Source of the DNA: an uncultured Atopobiaceae bacterium
Lineage (GTDB): Bacteria > Actinomycetota > Coriobacteriia > Coriobacteriales > Atopobiaceae
Direction: 5' to 3'
Length of the DNA: 64,000 bases
NCBI GenBank assembly: GCA_947625405.1
Contig: CANQOF010000004.1
Coordinates: 1 to 64,000 of the forward strand
The position numbers and the translations under genes are program-made. The notes under the pieces were generated by a model. It searched no databases. It saw nothing but the letters and a program-made list of their open reading frames with translations, and had not been told where the DNA came from. Below are positions 7,832-15,451 of the stretch, one piece after another; the stretch's first letter is position 1; each line of letters begins with the position of its first letter.

Positions 7832-8401
7832 ATGACCGAACTCGAGAAGCTCGACGCGGGACTCGAATACGACTTCTGGGACAAGGACGTGAACGCGCGT
7901 AAGCTTCGCGCGATCGACCTCTGTGCCGAGCTCAACGCCGCCGACCAGTACGGAAACGGCATCGTCGAGCCCATCATCCGCAAGCTCTTCGGCTCCTGCG
8001 GGAGCGACCCGACGGTGCTCCCCGTCTTCAACTGCGACTGGGGGCTGAACATCCACGTGGGCGACGAGTTCCTCGCGAACTACAACGTGACGATCCTCGA
8101 CATCGCGCCGGTGCACATGGGCGACCACGTGTGGCTCGGGCCGGGCACGAAGATCATCACCGTGAACCATCCGCTCACCCCCATGGGGCGTCGCAGGCAC
8201 CTCGGCATCGCCAAGCCGGTGACGATCGGAAACGACGTGTGGATGGGGGCGAACGTCGTGGTGATGCCGGGCGTGACCATCGGGGACAACGTGGTCGTCG
8301 CGGCCGGAGCCGTCGTGACGAAGGACGTGCCCTCGAACACGCTCGTCGCAGGCGTGCCCGCCAAGAAGATCCGCGATCTCGAAAACGATGTCGAGAGGTA
8401 G
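7832..8401 (+). CDS. Maltose/galactoside O-acetyltransferase family protein
   Basis: A 189-residue left-handed beta-helix acetyltransferase of the Maa/LacA/NodL type. A helical Mac domain (residues 1-50) is followed by hexapeptide repeats such as GDHVWLGPGTKI, GNDVWMGANVVVMPGVTIGDNVVVAAGAVV. The catalytic His is in VNHPLTP near 108. It would move acetyl from acetyl-CoA to a sugar hydroxyl, in the cytoplasm. It sits 9 nt before the HAD phosphatase gene, so the two are probably one operon, and it is divergent from the broken AraC regulator, which may once have controlled it. Confidence 0.88.
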   Translation: MTELEKLDAGLEYDFWDKDVNARKLRAIDLCAELNAADQYGNGIVEPIIRKLFGSCGSDPTVLPVFNCDWGLNIHVGDEFLANYNVTILDIAPVHMGDHVWLGPGTKIITVNHPLTPMGRRRHLGIAKPVTIGNDVWMGANVVVMPGVTIGDNVVVAAGAVVTKDVPSNTLVAGVPAKKIRDLENDVER

Positions 8402-8410
8402 GGGACTTTG

Positions 8411-9298
8411 ATGGAAACCAAGGAAAAGCCGCGGGTCAAGGCTGCGTTCTTCGATATCGACGGGACGCTCATCCCCTTTGGGCCGAAGGGGCAGCGCTTC
8501 GTGCCGAACGACACGGTGGCCGCGCTCATGGCGCTTCGCACGCAAGGCGTGAAGCTCATCGTCTGCACCGGGCGCTTCGTGCGCTTCGCGAAGATGGTGG
8601 AAGAGCACTTCCCCATGGACGGCTACGCGACGCTGAACGGCCAGTACTGCCTCCTCAACACCGAAGACGCAGACGGCGTCGTCATCGGCGAGGAGGTCGT
8701 GCGCGAGGTGCCCGTGAACGAGGAGGACAAGGCCACGATGCTCGATCTCCTTCGCAATGGAAAGATCGTGGGCATCGTGAACTTCTCCGATGAGCTCTTC
8801 GTGACGGGCACTCCCGAGAGGCTAGAGGAGGTGGAGGATCGCTGGATCATGACGCCCCACAAGGCCATCGAGGAGATTGACGCCAATCGCCCCATCTACC
8901 AGTTCGTGCTGAACGCCGCGCCCGAGGAGGACGAGCGCGTCCAGGCGCTCACGAAGCACCTCATCACCCAGCGCTGGGAGCCCACGGCGGTGGACATCAT
9001 CCAAGAAGGTGGCGGCAAGCGGCGTGCGATGGAGGCGTACTTCGAGCGGCTCGGGATACAGCCCGAGGAGACCATCGCCTTCGGCGACGGCGCGAACGAC
9101 ATCCCCATGCTCGAGACCGCGGGCATCGGCGTGGCGATGGGAAACGCATCGGACGAGGTGAAGGCCCACGCCGATTTCGTGAGCGACGCCTGCGACGCGG
9201 GAGGCATCTGGAACGCGCTCGTCGCGCTCGGCGTGATCGAAGGCGCGCGCGTGGAGCGCGAAAGCGCAGGCCAGACGGGTGCGAGCGCGGTTTCGTAA
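8411..9298 (+). CDS. Cof-type HAD hydrolase
   Basis: A 295-residue HAD phosphatase of the Cof/IIB class. Motif I is FFDIDGTLIPFG (near residue 14), motif II is VCTGR (near 54), and motif IV is AFGDGANDIPMLETAGIGVAMGNA (near 220-245); a cap domain lies between. Such enzymes dephosphorylate sugar phosphates or nucleotides. It follows the acetyltransferase by 9 nt with AGGTAGGGGA as ribosome site. ATG 8411 is preferred over the TTG directly before it. Substrate unknown; linkage to a sugar acetyltransferase hints at sugar detoxification. Confidence 0.88.
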   Translation: METKEKPRVKAAFFDIDGTLIPFGPKGQRFVPNDTVAALMALRTQGVKLIVCTGRFVRFAKMVEEHFPMDGYATLNGQYCLLNTEDADGVVIGEEVVREVPVNEEDKATMLDLLRNGKIVGIVNFSDELFVTGTPERLEEVEDRWIMTPHKAIEEIDANRPIYQFVLNAAPEEDERVQALTKHLITQRWEPTAVDIIQEGGGKRRAMEAYFERLGIQPEETIAFGDGANDIPMLETAGIGVAMGNASDEVKAHADFVSDACDAGGIWNALVALGVIEGARVERESAGQTGASAVS

Positions 9299-9386
9299 GA
9301 AGCTTTCAACGTGCGAGGGGAGTTCGAGTCGTGCTCCTCGGATCGTATCTCGCGTGCGAAGAATCAGGATCGTAGCGGGTAACGAT

Positions 9387-9428
9387 TCTCCAATCAGCTA
9401 ATATTACATAGTAATATCAGATTGGAGA
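9387..9428. promoter_or_regulatory. Nested palindrome over promoter/RBS of toxin-antitoxin locus
   Basis: An outer inverted repeat TCTCCAATC (9387-9395) / GATTGGAGA (9420-9428) encloses an inner ATATTAC (9401-9407) / GTAATAT (9411-9417). The TTGGAG ribosome site of the antitoxin at 9433 is inside the right outer arm. An autoregulatory operator, or a hairpin that hides the ribosome site, is likely. Confidence 0.65.
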
Positions 9429-9432
9429 TCGT

Positions 9433-9738
9433 ATGGAACCCATTATGCCGCTCACTACTTTGCTTAGGAACCCGGGCAAGGTGAAGGACGCCGCGAAGGA
9501 AAGCATCGTTCGCATCACCGAGCACGGGGAGGGTGCCTATATCTTCGCCACCGAGGAATCCTTCGAAGCCTACGTGCGCCGCCAGAGGGAGGAAGCGGCC
9601 TTCGAGGAGCGTCTCGCAAGAGCCGTTGAGCAGGGGCTAGAGGACATTGAGGCCGGGCGCGTTTCTGACGATCTTGATGGCCTGTTCACTCACGTAGAGG
9701 CGAAGTTCCAGGAGGAGACCCGCGATGAGCGAAGGTGA
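9433..9738 (+). CDS. Probable antitoxin
   Basis: A 101-residue protein with a Phd-like start (MPLTTLLRNPGKVKDAAKESIVRITEHGEGAYIFATEESFEAYV) and an acidic helical C-terminus (ARAVEQGLEDIEAGRVSDDLDG). The pattern of helix, then strand pair, then helix is that of Phd/YefM antitoxins, though similarity is weaker than for the other pairs here. It overlaps the next gene, a ParE/RelE-like toxin, by 14 nt. The nested palindrome upstream supports autoregulation. Confidence 0.65.
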   Translation: MEPIMPLTTLLRNPGKVKDAAKESIVRITEHGEGAYIFATEESFEAYVRRQREEAAFEERLARAVEQGLEDIEAGRVSDDLDGLFTHVEAKFQEETRDERR

Positions 9739-10009
9739 TCGCGCGGAGCGCACGGTCGTCTTCACGAACCTCTTCGCCGAGCAGCTCGACGAAGTTTTCT
9801 CCAAGACCGCCTATCAAAAGATAAAGCGGCGGATCCTCACGCTCGCACGGTTTCCCGCCATTGGGAGCCCCACCCCTCGAGCAAGCCTTATCGACCGCTT
9901 CGGTTCAGGCATTCGGATTTCTCCGGTAGCCGGCTTTGTGATCATCTATCGGGAAACCGATGAATCTATCGAGCTTCTCGCATTGGTTTTTGGCCGGACA
10001 ATCATTTGA
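9725..10009 (+). CDS. RelE/ParE-like toxin
   Basis: A 94-residue protein with the ParE/RelE layout: VVFTNLFAEQLDEVFSKTAYQKIKRRILTLARFPAIG (paired helices) followed by GIRISPVAGFVIIYRETDESIELLALVFGR (beta sheet with the usual YR-x5-I-x-L-L-x3 pattern). Whether it acts on gyrase or mRNA cannot be told. It is translationally coupled to the antitoxin gene at 9433 through a 14-nt overlap. Confidence 0.75.
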   Translation: MSEGDRAERTVVFTNLFAEQLDEVFSKTAYQKIKRRILTLARFPAIGSPTPRASLIDRFGSGIRISPVAGFVIIYRETDESIELLALVFGRTII

Positions 10010-10031
10010 TGTCGATATGTTTGGAGCGCGC

Positions 10032-11483
10032 ATGACCGAGCTTTCAGAGTCCTTTATCTCCTGGGTGCTCGAGCAGGGGCTTTCGGGCGAGATCGTCGAG
10101 CGTCGAAGCGATGGTCCCATGGCGTGCTCCCTCGAGATCGAGACCGCGCAAGCCACGGGCACCGTCAACGTCTACGATCTCGGTGCCGACGTGCCGAACA
10201 TCGTGGAGTTTCGCATCGTGCGGAAGGGCCATGAGGACGATCCCGCCTTCCACCTGCACTTCGAGATGCTCGACCTCGCCCGCGCCAAGGAACTCTTTGG
10301 CGAGATGCGCGATGTGCTCGCGCGGCTCGAGCACCCGAGGGCCACAAAGGTGCTGCTCTGCTGCTCGGGTGGCCTCACGACGACGATGTTCGCCGACGAG
10401 CTCACGCGTACGGCCGAGCGCTTCCACCAGGACTACGTCTTCGAGGCGAAGGGGCTCGAACGCGCGATCGAGGAGGCGCGTCGCACGGACGAGGGCTACG
10501 CCTGCGTGATGCTCGCGCCGCAGGTGGGCTACCAGCGCGAGCGCGCCGCGAGGGCCTTCCCGGGCATCCCCGTCTTCGAGGTGCCGGCGAAGACCTTCGG
10601 CACCTACGACGCGCTCGGCGCCTTCCGCCTCGTGATGGACGCGCTCGAGCAGGAGATCGACGAGCCGGATCCGGCGGGGGAGAGGATCGCGCTCGAGCCG
10701 CTCCTCGACCTCGCACGCACCTCGAGGGTGCTCGTCATCCTCCTTCGGCATCTGAGCTCGGGGGCGCGCCTCGAATGGCGGCTTTACGAGCATGATGCGG
10801 TCGTGAAGAGCGGGCGCGTGGTGAAGGGGGCGCTTCGCTACCACGACGCGCGGGATCTCATCGCCGCGCTCGCCTGCGGAGAGCTCGACGTGGCGAGCCT
10901 CGACGCGATTGGCATCGCGGTGCCCGGGATCGTGAAGGACGGGACGGCGATGCTGCCGTGGCGAAAGCTCGCGCCCTATGACCTCGCGGGCAAGATCGAG
11001 GCGCGCTTCGGCGTGCCCGCCTTCGTGGAAAACGACGCGAACGCCGCGTGCGTGGGCTGCTACGTCTCGCAGAGCGACTACGAGAACGTGACGCTCCTCG
11101 TGCAGCACGCGGGCCACATCGTGGGTGGCGCGGGCACCATCGTGGGCGGCAGGCTCGTGAAGGGCTACAAGGGCTACGCGGGCGAGATTAAGTCCATCCA
11201 GCAGCTTTACAGCCTCCCCGAGGACATCGAATCGCGCGCGTGGAGTCCCGAGGCCATGACGCAGGTGGCGATGGCGCACATCGTGGCCGTCTCCTCGCTC
11301 GTGGCGCCCGAGGCGTGCTTCGTCGCCATGGACATGGTCCCCGACATGGAGGCGCTCAAGGTCGAGGTGGAAAAGCACATGCCCGCCGCCTTCGCGCCCG
11401 CGCTCATCCACGTGGCAAACGAGCGCGAGCGCACGTTCCTCGGCATGTTCGCCCTCGCGCTCTCGGGCCTCCAAGCGAGGTAG
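10032..11483 (+). CDS. EIIB-like phosphocysteine domain fused to a degenerate ROK domain
   Basis: A 483-residue protein with three parts. Residues 1-100 are a novel alpha/beta segment. Residues 105-200 look like a lactose-type PTS IIB domain: VLLCCSGGLTTTMFADEL with Cys111 aligned to the phosphocysteine, and VMLAPQVGYQRERAARAFPGIPVFEVP as the second half. Residues 230-483 resemble a ROK sugar kinase/regulator: AIGIAVPGIVKDG, FVENDANAACVGC with the catalytic-position Asp335, and GYKGYAGEIKSI. The ROK N-terminal phosphate loop (D-x-G-G-T) is missing, being replaced by LLRHLSSGARLEW, and the ROK zinc cluster is not evident. No helix-turn-helix is seen. I infer a signalling protein rather than an active kinase. 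ATG 10032 has GGAG 6 nt ahead. Confidence 0.72.
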   Translation: MTELSESFISWVLEQGLSGEIVERRSDGPMACSLEIETAQATGTVNVYDLGADVPNIVEFRIVRKGHEDDPAFHLHFEMLDLARAKELFGEMRDVLARLEHPRATKVLLCCSGGLTTTMFADELTRTAERFHQDYVFEAKGLERAIEEARRTDEGYACVMLAPQVGYQRERAARAFPGIPVFEVPAKTFGTYDALGAFRLVMDALEQEIDEPDPAGERIALEPLLDLARTSRVLVILLRHLSSGARLEWRLYEHDAVVKSGRVVKGALRYHDARDLIAALACGELDVASLDAIGIAVPGIVKDGTAMLPWRKLAPYDLAGKIEARFGVPAFVENDANAACVGCYVSQSDYENVTLLVQHAGHIVGGAGTIVGGRLVKGYKGYAGEIKSIQQLYSLPEDIESRAWSPEAMTQVAMAHIVAVSSLVAPEACFVAMDMVPDMEALKVEVEKHMPAAFAPALIHVANERERTFLGMFALALSGLQAR

Positions 11484-11554
11484 CGCGCCTAAGCGTCGTG
11501 CACGCTTTGAGAGCTTCTCTCGCAGCGCGATGGCGTCGGCCGCCCCATGCGTTG

Positions 11555-12922
11555 CTAGGGCCCAAGGCAGCCTATCGGGGCGACGATAATGCCGTCGTCT
11601 CGCTGATAGGCGTACGCGCCACCCGTCAACACCATCAAGAATCGTGGCCTGCGCACTTTGGGATCCAGCCTCTCCACGAGACGGCGCAGGTTGTTGGCAC
11701 CTTCGGTGATCCTCGCCTCTCCGCCGAGCTTGATCTCGATTCCAGCCCAGCGTCCGTCGCGAAGTTGCACGATGGCATCGACCTCGAGCCCAGTACGGTC
11801 TCTAAAATGCAACACCTCTCCGCCGATGGCATCGGCGTAGATCCTGAGGTCGCGCACGCAGAGGTTCTCGAAGAGGAATCCCATCGTCTCCAAGTCGCCC
11901 AGAAGACGCTCGGGTCCAGCGCCGAGGGCCGCAGCGGCGAGCGACGGATCCACGAAATAGCGGGTTGGGTCAGTTCGAAGCGCCGTCTTCGATCGCAGCT
12001 TCGGCGACCAAGCCGCCGCATCCTCTACGACGAAGATCCTCCGGAGGGCATTGAGGTAGGTCGAAACGGTTTGGTCGCCCACTGAGACGCCGTCGCCTGC
12101 CATGTCGGCGTTGATGGTTGGGATCTTGACCTGCTGGGCGCAATTACGAGCGAGCGAGCGGAGTAGGGCGAGCGCGTTCCTAGGATTGCGATGCACATTG
12201 TCTACCCGGCTGATGTCGCTCTCGATGATGGCCGTGAGGTAGTCGTAGGGGATGTCCGTGGAAGGGTAAGGGGGAAGTCCCGCATCGACATAGGCCCTGT
12301 CGGCACGAAGTCGCGCGACTGCCTCCGGCCAGCCGCCCCTGCAGATGAGCTGCGCGTAATCGGAGACAGTGAGTTCGCAGTGCCCGAAGACGGACGAAGG
12401 CGCGCCTTCCTCGAGGAAGGCGTCAACTCCCTCCGAGGAGGGTTCGCCACCAGATACCGCATCTCCGAAGAGGGATGCAAGGGAGAGCTCGCCAGTCGAA
12501 GAGCCGCTCTCGAAGAGGCTCATTGGGCGCATGGTGAGGCGCGCGATGCGTCCCGTGCCCGTATGCATCACCGCATCATCCGCGGGTACGGCAGATCCCG
12601 TGAGGATGAACTGTCCGCGTTCGTGACGCCGATCCACCTCGTAGCGAACCGCATCCCAGAGTACCGGGGCCATCTGCCACTCGTCGATGAGGCGCGGCGT
12701 CTCTCCTTGAAGCAACGCCGTCGGCTCTATCTCCGCGAGCCTCAGGTTCTGGAGGTATTCGCGGGGATCCTGCATCCGTAGCACGCTCTTCGCCAGCTGC
12801 TCCGAGGTGCTGGTCTTGCCACACCACTTGGCGCCGCGGACGAGCACCGCGCCCGAGGCGGCGAGCCGATCCCGCAGTTGCTCGTCCGCGATTCTAGGGA
12901 GATATTCGGCATTCGTCACCAT
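11555..12922 (-). CDS. ATP-binding protein of the AAA_14/DUF4143 family
   Basis: A 455-residue protein. The N-terminal AAA_14 ATPase carries a Walker A loop GAKWCGKTST (near residue 31) and LIDEWQMAPVLWDAVRYEVD as the Walker B region, then the FILTGSAVP sensor motif. The C-terminal DUF4143 part includes LRRIFVVEDAAAW and FRDRTGLEVDAIVQLRDGRWAGIEIKLGG, the restriction-endonuclease-like half of the family. Such proteins are common, strain-variable and of unknown role. Start set at ATG 12922 because AAGGGG precedes it; an in-frame ATG at 12946 lacks a site. An AT-rich promoter region lies at 12950-13040, unlike the bulk GC. Confidence 0.82.
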   Translation of the reverse strand: MVTNAEYLPRIADEQLRDRLAASGAVLVRGAKWCGKTSTSEQLAKSVLRMQDPREYLQNLRLAEIEPTALLQGETPRLIDEWQMAPVLWDAVRYEVDRRHERGQFILTGSAVPADDAVMHTGTGRIARLTMRPMSLFESGSSTGELSLASLFGDAVSGGEPSSEGVDAFLEEGAPSSVFGHCELTVSDYAQLICRGGWPEAVARLRADRAYVDAGLPPYPSTDIPYDYLTAIIESDISRVDNVHRNPRNALALLRSLARNCAQQVKIPTINADMAGDGVSVGDQTVSTYLNALRRIFVVEDAAAWSPKLRSKTALRTDPTRYFVDPSLAAAALGAGPERLLGDLETMGFLFENLCVRDLRIYADAIGGEVLHFRDRTGLEVDAIVQLRDGRWAGIEIKLGGEARITEGANNLRRLVERLDPKVRRPRFLMVLTGGAYAYQRDDGIIVAPIGCLGP

Positions 12923-13080
12923 GACGCCCCTTGGGATCATGCCCATCCAGCTGGTGAGCAGAAGAGACTATATCAATCACACTAACGATATTCAGCAAAA
13001 TACGATATCAATACTACCGATTTTTGCAACAACGAGACATAGCAAATGGTGTTTTTGCTGCTTCGCTCAGTCATTTGGGC

Positions 13081-13488
13081 TTAGCGATAGATGGCGATGC
13101 AATCTTCTCCGTACAGTCCGAGAAGGCGATCGCAGGTGGCGAGGGTGAGATGCTCCTGCTTGGCTTGGGCTATGAGCAGACGATCGAATGGATCCCTGTG
13201 GAGATCGCCCACCCTCTCGAGATCGAGCGTCCCGTAGCAGAAGATGGCCTCGAGGGTGATCGGCCTGAGGTTAATGGACGCCATCTCGCAGAGCTCGACG
13301 AATCGCTCGCCTGTGTAGGGCATGGCCGCAGGGTTCTTGCCGTGCTTTATGACGATCTCCAGCACGGAGGTCTCGCTCGCGAAAACGGCATTTCGCGGAT
13401 CTTCGATGGCCTTGCGAAGTGCTGTGGGAAGTCTTTCGTCACCTTTGAGAAACCAGAGGATGACGTGGGTGTCGAGGAGGAGCTTCAT
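13081..13488 (-). CDS. PIN-domain toxin (VapC-like)
   Basis: A 135-residue PIN protein with LLLDTHVILWFLKGDERLP at the start, EIVIKHGK, DLHRDPFDRLLIAQA and LATCDR, which together supply the acidic metal-binding centre. This is the 'DTH...W' subtype, common next to Phd/YefM-like antitoxins. It would act as an endoribonuclease. Its ATG overlaps the antitoxin stop by one base (TGATG), giving tight coupling. Confidence 0.85.
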   Translation of the reverse strand: MKLLLDTHVILWFLKGDERLPTALRKAIEDPRNAVFASETSVLEIVIKHGKNPAAMPYTGERFVELCEMASINLRPITLEAIFCYGTLDLERVGDLHRDPFDRLLIAQAKQEHLTLATCDRLLGLYGEDCIAIYR

Positions 13489-13736
13489 CAGCTCAGCCCG
13501 AACATCTCTGCAATCTCATCGTCCATGGCGTCGAAGGCATCCCAGTCGATATCGAAGCCGTCGCCTTTGGCGATGCCGATCCTCCGCGGCGTTTCAGACT
13601 CCGCTGCGTAAGGCACGATAATGGCAATCGGCACGTCGCGATTCCTGATGACATGCTCCCGCTCGGAACCGTCCGAGAGGGTGGCGAGGATGGCCGAGAG
13701 GTTGTTCTTCGTCTCCGCGATGGTTGAACTGGACAT
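13488..13736 (-). CDS. Phd/YefM-type antitoxin
   Basis: An 82-residue antitoxin. MSSSTIAETKNNLSAILATL and REHVIRNRDVPIAIIVPY form the Phd/YefM DNA-binding fold, and the acidic C-terminus (DIDWDAFDAMDDEIAEMFG) binds toxin. It lies first in the operon with the PIN toxin at 13081. A 12-nt perfect dyad sits 18 nt ahead of its start. Confidence 0.83.
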   Translation of the reverse strand: MSSSTIAETKNNLSAILATLSDGSEREHVIRNRDVPIAIIVPYAAESETPRRIGIAKGDGFDIDWDAFDAMDDEIAEMFGLS

Positions 13737-13753
13737 GTTGCTCCTTATGGCTT

Positions 13754-13765
13754 ACTTGACCAAGT
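13754..13765. promoter_or_regulatory. Dyad ahead of antitoxin 13736
   Basis: ACTTGACCAAGT is a perfect ACTTG-N2-CAAGT dyad directly upstream of the antitoxin, close to a TATACT -10-like sequence on the minus strand. Likely the autoregulatory operator. Confidence 0.5.
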
Positions 13766-13846
13766 TGAGTATAGCAAGATGGCTATCTTAGACATATACC
13801 CATAGGGCGAGCTTGCTGAGTGCCTATGCGGGAATGCATGGATTAC

Positions 13847-14818
13847 TCAAACCTCCACGACGATCTTGCCGTCGACGGAGCCCCCGTCTTGGGCGATGAG
13901 AGCGTCGCGGATGCGGGAGAAGGGGAAGACGGCGCCGATCCGCGGCTTCAGGTCGTGTTCGGCGATAAACGCGAAGATAGCATCCATCGTCTCTCGATCC
14001 GGCCAGTTGGAGTGGAAGCCCGTGAGGTAGACGCCGTTCGGAATGTCGGAGATCGGGTTGAACTGTCGGAGGCTGAAGACGCCGCCGAGGACGCCCGTGT
14101 CGCAGACGACGCCTCCCCTCGGCATGCAGCGGAGGGTGTCGAGGAGCGTCTTCGCACCCACGAGCTCGAGCGCCTTGTCCGCGTAGGCGTGGCCGTCAGC
14201 GAGGCGGCCCGCGTCGAGCACGACCTCGTCGGCGCAGGCGACGAGCGGGAGCTTCGCCTCCTTATGGGTGGTGGCCACGACCCGGCAGCCGAGCGCCTTC
14301 GCCAGCTGTAGGGCAGCGTAGCCGAGGGCGCAGGTGGCGCCGCGGATGAGGAGGCTCTCTCCACGCTCTAGCCGAAGTCCTTGGAAGAGCGAGCCCCAGG
14401 CCGTGAAGCAGGTCTCGGGGATGGCCGCGAGCTCGGGCCAAGGCAGGTCGCTTTCGACGGGGAAGACGTGGTCCGCGGGCAGGAGCGCGTACTCGGCGTA
14501 GCTGCCGTCGAAGCTCCGGCCCATGCCGCCCATGAGGGCGACCACCCTCTGGCCGGGTGCGAGGCCGCTATCCGCGGGGTCGGCCACCTCGCCCGCGCAC
14601 TCGATGCCCGGGATGACGGGCTTTTGGATGGAGGGTTCGTCGATCTCTTCCTGTCGCAGGATCTGCTCGGAGTGGTTGAGCCCGAAGGCCCGCACGCGCA
14701 CGAGCACCCAGCCGGGACGGGCGTGCGGGACGGGCACCTCGGTGAGGTGGACATCCTCTGCCCTCGTCCTCCCCGTGAGCACGACGGCCCGCATTGTCTC
14801 GGGAATCTGGCCGCTCAT
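13847..14818 (-). CDS. MDR (quinone-reductase type) oxidoreductase, last gene of the RiPP-type operon
   Basis: A 323-residue zinc-free medium-chain reductase of the NADPH:quinone reductase type. It has LTEVPVPHARPGWVLVRVRAFGLNHSE, PGIECAGEV, and the nucleotide-binding segment LLIRGATCALGYAALQLAKALGCRVVATT. No zinc-binding Cys cluster is present. The ATG overlaps the stop of the flavin/ferredoxin gene (ATGA), so the two are co-translated, and both lie downstream of the radical SAM enzyme and peptide gene. A role in reducing a modified peptide, an intermediate or a quinone is plausible, but only context supports it. Confidence 0.82.
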   Translation of the reverse strand: MSGQIPETMRAVVLTGRTRAEDVHLTEVPVPHARPGWVLVRVRAFGLNHSEQILRQEEIDEPSIQKPVIPGIECAGEVADPADSGLAPGQRVVALMGGMGRSFDGSYAEYALLPADHVFPVESDLPWPELAAIPETCFTAWGSLFQGLRLERGESLLIRGATCALGYAALQLAKALGCRVVATTHKEAKLPLVACADEVVLDAGRLADGHAYADKALELVGAKTLLDTLRCMPRGGVVCDTGVLGGVFSLRQFNPISDIPNGVYLTGFHSNWPDRETMDAIFAFIAEHDLKPRIGAVFPFSRIRDALIAQDGGSVDGKIVVEV

Positions 14819-15441
14819 CCGAGGCGCTCCACCGCGCCAACCGGGCAGGCCTCGAAGCAGGCGCCGCAGTGGAGGCAGTGCGCGGCCACGATGGCAAAGG
14901 GGTCGCCCGCCTCGATGCAGCCCTGCGGGCAGACGGCCGCGCACGTGCCGCAGCCGATGCAGGCGTCGGTGATGGCGAATCCCTTCGGCTTCGCCGCTCC
15001 CGCCCCGAGCGCGTACGTCTCGCGGAAGATAGGGCGCTCGCCGAGGTTGAAGTACTCAATCGAGAGGTCCGTGAGCTCGAAGACGATGCCGATGGAGCGG
15101 GTGTCGCCCGGATAGACGTTTTCAAGGAGCGGCTGCTCGGCGAAGATGCGATCGATCCAGGCCGACTGCTCGGCCTCGGGCACAGGCTTCGCGATCCCGC
15201 TCACGCGGATCATCTCGTTGAACCGCGTGTGGACCACGAGCTGCGAGCGCCCGTCCGCCAGCAGTTCCTCGCAGAAGTCCTTACCGCGGGCCGTGAAGAA
15301 GAAGAGCCGCTCGGGTCTGTCCTTGGGCTCGAGCGAAATGGCGCTGATAAGCCGCACCTGCGGCGCGCCCGTGGCGTCCACGGTGGCGTAGGAGACGACG
15401 CCCACGAGGGCGACCTTCTGAAGGCAGGTGGCGGCGTCCAT
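14815..15441 (-). CDS. Flavin-binding split-barrel protein fused to a 2[4Fe-4S] ferredoxin
   Basis: A 208-residue protein. Residues 1-130 match the pyridoxamine-phosphate-oxidase-like FMN-binding split barrel (VALVGVVSYATVDATGAPQVRLI, LFFFTARGKDFCEELL, VVHTRFNEMIRVSGIA). Residues 150-205 are a bacterial ferredoxin with two CxxCxxCxxxCP clusters (CIGCGTCAAVCP and CLHCGACFEACP). Such fusions pass electrons between flavin and Fe-S partners. It lies 10 nt after the radical SAM gene and overlaps the MDR gene, so it is a good candidate for the reductant that supplies electrons to the radical SAM enzyme. That role is inferred. Confidence 0.85.
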   Translation of the reverse strand: MDAATCLQKVALVGVVSYATVDATGAPQVRLISAISLEPKDRPERLFFFTARGKDFCEELLADGRSQLVVHTRFNEMIRVSGIAKPVPEAEQSAWIDRIFAEQPLLENVYPGDTRSIGIVFELTDLSIEYFNLGERPIFRETYALGAGAAKPKGFAITDACIGCGTCAAVCPQGCIEAGDPFAIVAAHCLHCGACFEACPVGAVERLG

Positions 15442-15451
15442 GGTGCTCCTC

